In this document: positions 61,634-64,000 of the stretch, piece by piece | Layout: each line of letters opens with the position of its first letter | How positions within the stretch are numbered: position 1 is the stretch's first letter | Source: Sipunculus nudus | Taxonomy: Eukaryota; Annelida; Sipuncula; Golfingiida; Sipunculidae | Direction of reading: 5' to 3' | Assembly (NCBI GenBank): GCA_026874595.1 | Contig: CM049319.1 | Coordinates: 55,100,917-55,164,916, forward strand | DNA length: 64,000 nucleotides | Notes under the pieces: model-generated | Database searches by the model: none | What the model was told of the DNA's origin: nothing | The model's input: only the letters and a program-made list of their open reading frames with translations | Program-made: the position numbers and the translations under genes

Positions 61634-61709
61634 CTTGCCTTCACGCCTTGGTGGTGTTCCGAGTAGTATACACACATCTGTTGCCAAGATTTACCGCAGT
61701 CTGAGTTTC
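61634..61709 (-). CDS. Isolated exon-like segment
   Basis: Acceptor gggatttccag and donor GCAAG|GTAGGA. Phase 1 to phase 2 it reads NSDCGKSWQQMCVYYSEHHQ then GVKA, with two cysteines. The phase 0 frame is also open almost to the end (ETQTAVNLGNRCVYTTRNTT), so the reading is not unique. It could be a far-upstream exon of the minus-strand gene, another gene, or chance. Confidence 0.25.
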
Positions 61710-62997
61710 CTGGAAATCCCCTTACCAGCCCATTGTGAAGGCCGGATACGCAAATAGCGATATGGGGAAAGAATTCACGGAGGGCTCCGCTTTATGAAAA
61801 TATCACGTGACTTATGCAGGCTTGAATTATTCACTGGTTTCGACTTCCAGGCTTTTGTTTTATGAGCTATGGCCGTGCTTTTGATGGGCTTTATAAAACA
61901 TAAGAGCAATAGCTAGCGGAATCGATCGTCTAGTTATATACAAGCCCCATTCTACGGCGACGCTGGTCATTATTATAGTTCAAAACTGTTCGGTTGCCCC
62001 CCCATCCCCCCCCCCCCCGCCCCGCCACCAAAAAGGTTAAAATAAGATTAATCAAGAAATTTATCTTCTTGTTGAAGCAGTTGTAAACTCAACTTATCAT
62101 TCTGGAAGCGCCTCATATTTCAATAAATGGTTATTTTGTCCAGAGATTATATCGTCCTGACGAAAATATTGTGGCGGGGCCGCCATGTGTCTGTGTATGT
62201 GGACGTTCCCTACACAGAGGAGGCAACTGGTAAATATAATGGATATCCCACGTGACCCGGCGTAAAGGATGTTAAGAAAACCTGTATATTACGTAATAGG
62301 TCTGTTGCCTATTCATTTCCATTCCCTTGGTGCAACAGGGACAGTGGATAGAACAGTTATCTTTTTATAATCAAACATTCACCGCATTAAATTAACTGGA
62401 CATTAAAAAAGTAGTTGACGTAAAGATCTTCTGTGTCTGTGTTGAATAAGGTGACTACATGATAAATCTATGGACTCCACATAGCGCGAGTCATTGAAAA
62501 AGATCAATTAAGGAGTCCATTCTTATGGACTAATTAAAAGTCAGAGCCCAGGAAAATTTGTGACTATGTACATTTGTAATAAAATCCGGATAAAAGGTTA
62601 TAATTTCGGTTCTCAAGTTTTAATTACGGATAAACGGTGTTCGGATGACTGGCGCTTCACTGTAATTAGTGTGCAATATTAACTTTTTTTTATGTTCCCA
62701 TTGGTGATCGTTATGAATTAAAACATTCAGCTTACAGATCATGGTTTATTTTTTCTTGGATCGAAGAGAATAAAAAATAAACCATTCCAACCGAATTATT
62801 TTTCGAAACAGTGTCTTCAAGGACGATCTGGTGTGTTTGAATACATGGTGTAATGTTTGTGCAGCAGGAACGGTGTTGCCCTACTCAAGATATCCAAAGA
62901 ATATTGACCAAGTAACTAACATTTGATAATCTGAAGGTGGTTCCATCTTAAATGATCTAAATTCTAAGAAGGACAATATTTTCATTTTTTTCTAAGA
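61710..62997. other. No gene recognised
   Basis: Poly-C runs near 61998-62020; otherwise featureless AT-rich sequence. Confidence 0.4.
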
Positions 62998-63990
62998 TGA
63001 TTGAGTAAATATGACACATTAGGTCATGGTGACCTATACTGTGCGACCTACGGGCCAAAAACATTATTTTGAGCAACCAGACAGTCAGACTGGATACAAA
63101 TTGTATCCATTAGGCCTTGAATCTTCTAAAGTTATATTCTTGGAGGTCCTAGGCAAATGTCCTTAGATGCATGAAATTATGTCACCGTGACCTATATTCT
63201 GCGACCTATAGAAAAAAGATGTCATATGAGCACCCTGAATGTAAGATCGACAAAAATCGTACCTGTTAGGCCTAGGATCGCAACACTAAAGGATGTTCTG
63301 GGTAAATCGTCTTGGAAACCTAAAATAAGGTCATGGTGACCTATATTCTGCGAAACACGGACAAAAAAACATGAATTTGAGTACCCTAACAGGTAAAGGT
63401 AAAGTCTGCTGGGCTTTTACACCCGAGCCTAATGGTTCATCAGGCCGGAGCTTATCCCGGTTTCGGTAGCGTGAAGCGACTTAGGAGTTAAACTCCTCCT
63501 GGATGGGACGCTAGTCCATCGCAGGTTACCTTCCCAGTATTTACTGGTACCAATTTCTACTGCCGGGTGGACAGAGGCACACTAGCGGTTGGGACCTTGC
63601 CTAAGGGTCTTGGCAAGGTGGGGGCTGACCGGGATTCGAACTCATGACCTCTCGATCATGAGCCCGGCACCTGAACCATGACACCACCGCCCCCATACAC
63701 CCATACAGATAGGGTACAAATTGTACTAATTTTCCTGAGAAATTTCAAACATATCATCCATGGAAGTCTTACAAATCTCCTTTTAAACCTAAAATTAGGT
63801 AATGGTGACTTATATTCCGTAAGAGAAAAAGCAGTACTGTGAAAGACAGTTCGGCACAAATCATAACAGTTGGACCTAGAACCTTCCAACATAAAAATTA
63901 AAGGAGGTCTCTGGCAAATCTCCTTCGGCACCTGAGATTTGCGCGATCCGTTGTTCAAGATTCCTTAACAAATATTTTCACTTGATCATA
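62998..63990 (-). mobile_element. Array-type dispersed element, family 1 copy h (partial, interrupted)
   Basis: Minus-strand monomers of the about 160-bp type: the plus strand shows AGGTCATGGTGACCTATA, GTACAAATTGTA and GCCTAGGATC words in reverse order. The array is split by the SINE at 63392-63712 and no terminal hairpin is seen. Confidence 0.6.
63392..63712 (-). mobile_element. tRNA-derived SINE inserted in family 1 copy h
   Basis: On the minus strand the head has box A-like TCATGGTTCAGGTGCCGG and box B GAGTTCGAATCCCGG. It is followed by a body containing TGGACTAGCGTCCCATCCAG (read on the minus strand), text I know from widespread animal SINEs, and a tail near 63392. The host monomer phrase (ACCCTAACAG / AGATAGGGTACAAA) resumes across it, so the insertion is younger than the array. 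Confidence 0.8.
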
Positions 63991-64000
63991 ACACCATTTA

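Noticed and set aside
63590-63712. Functional tRNA gene on the minus strand
   Set aside because: It continues into a known-looking SINE body and the cloverleaf is incomplete.

Overview
The window is animal nuclear DNA. It is AT-rich, has small coding exons separated by kilobase introns, and is full of long AT, GA and poly-G/C tracts, tRNA-derived SINEs, decayed LINE-type reverse transcriptases and short DNA transposons. Dispersed elements built as flank, tandem array of roughly 145-310 bp monomers, GGACG-type microsatellite, then a hairpin or shared right end recall the bivalve 'pearl' / Helentron-associated elements. My best guess is therefore a marine invertebrate, most likely a mollusc. 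No bacterial, organellar or viral genes were seen.

Only one gene is well supported. It lies on the minus strand from about 39.3 kb down to 6.2 kb, and possibly to 2.4 kb. Fourteen exons join in one open frame with every splice phase matching: 39286-39040, 35991-35924, 35641-35573, 30666-30572, 27767-27653, 27358-27261, 24355-24235, 23854-23629, 22824-22760, 18478-18308, 17875-17790, 12815-12701, 8379-8182 and 6320-6167. They encode about 609 residues: an ectodomain with 20 cysteines and about 15 N-glycosylation sequons, a Thr/Pro mucin-like stalk, one transmembrane helix and a short basic tail with the sorting-type motif YDTL. I do not recognise the family. The start codon and signal peptide are missing and must lie upstream of 39286. 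The 3' end is ambiguous: the last certain exon has an in-frame stop inside its own splice donor, and a good candidate last exon sits at 2492-2393.

The introns hold most of the other features. Four array-type element families (4.2-5.8, 12.9-15.0, 16.6-17.75, 19.5-22.0, 28.2-29.3, 34.2-35.4, 36.3-37.2, 37.5-39.0, 41.0-42.1, 50.0-50.6, 55.8-57.9 and 63.0-64.0 kb) make up about a quarter of the window. Short DNA transposons include a hAT-type MITE with an 8-bp target duplication at 25.6 kb, a pogo-like 1.1-kb element at 26.1-27.2 kb, a TA-inserted MITE at 19.2 kb, a TTA-flanked MITE at 3.6 kb and a fold-back palindrome at 5.8 kb. Retroelement debris lies at 32.9-34.2 and 53.6-55.75 kb.

Upstream of 39.3 kb I found no convincing gene. 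Only two isolated exon-like segments (48110-48233 and 61634-61709, both minus strand) stand out among repeats and featureless AT-rich DNA.
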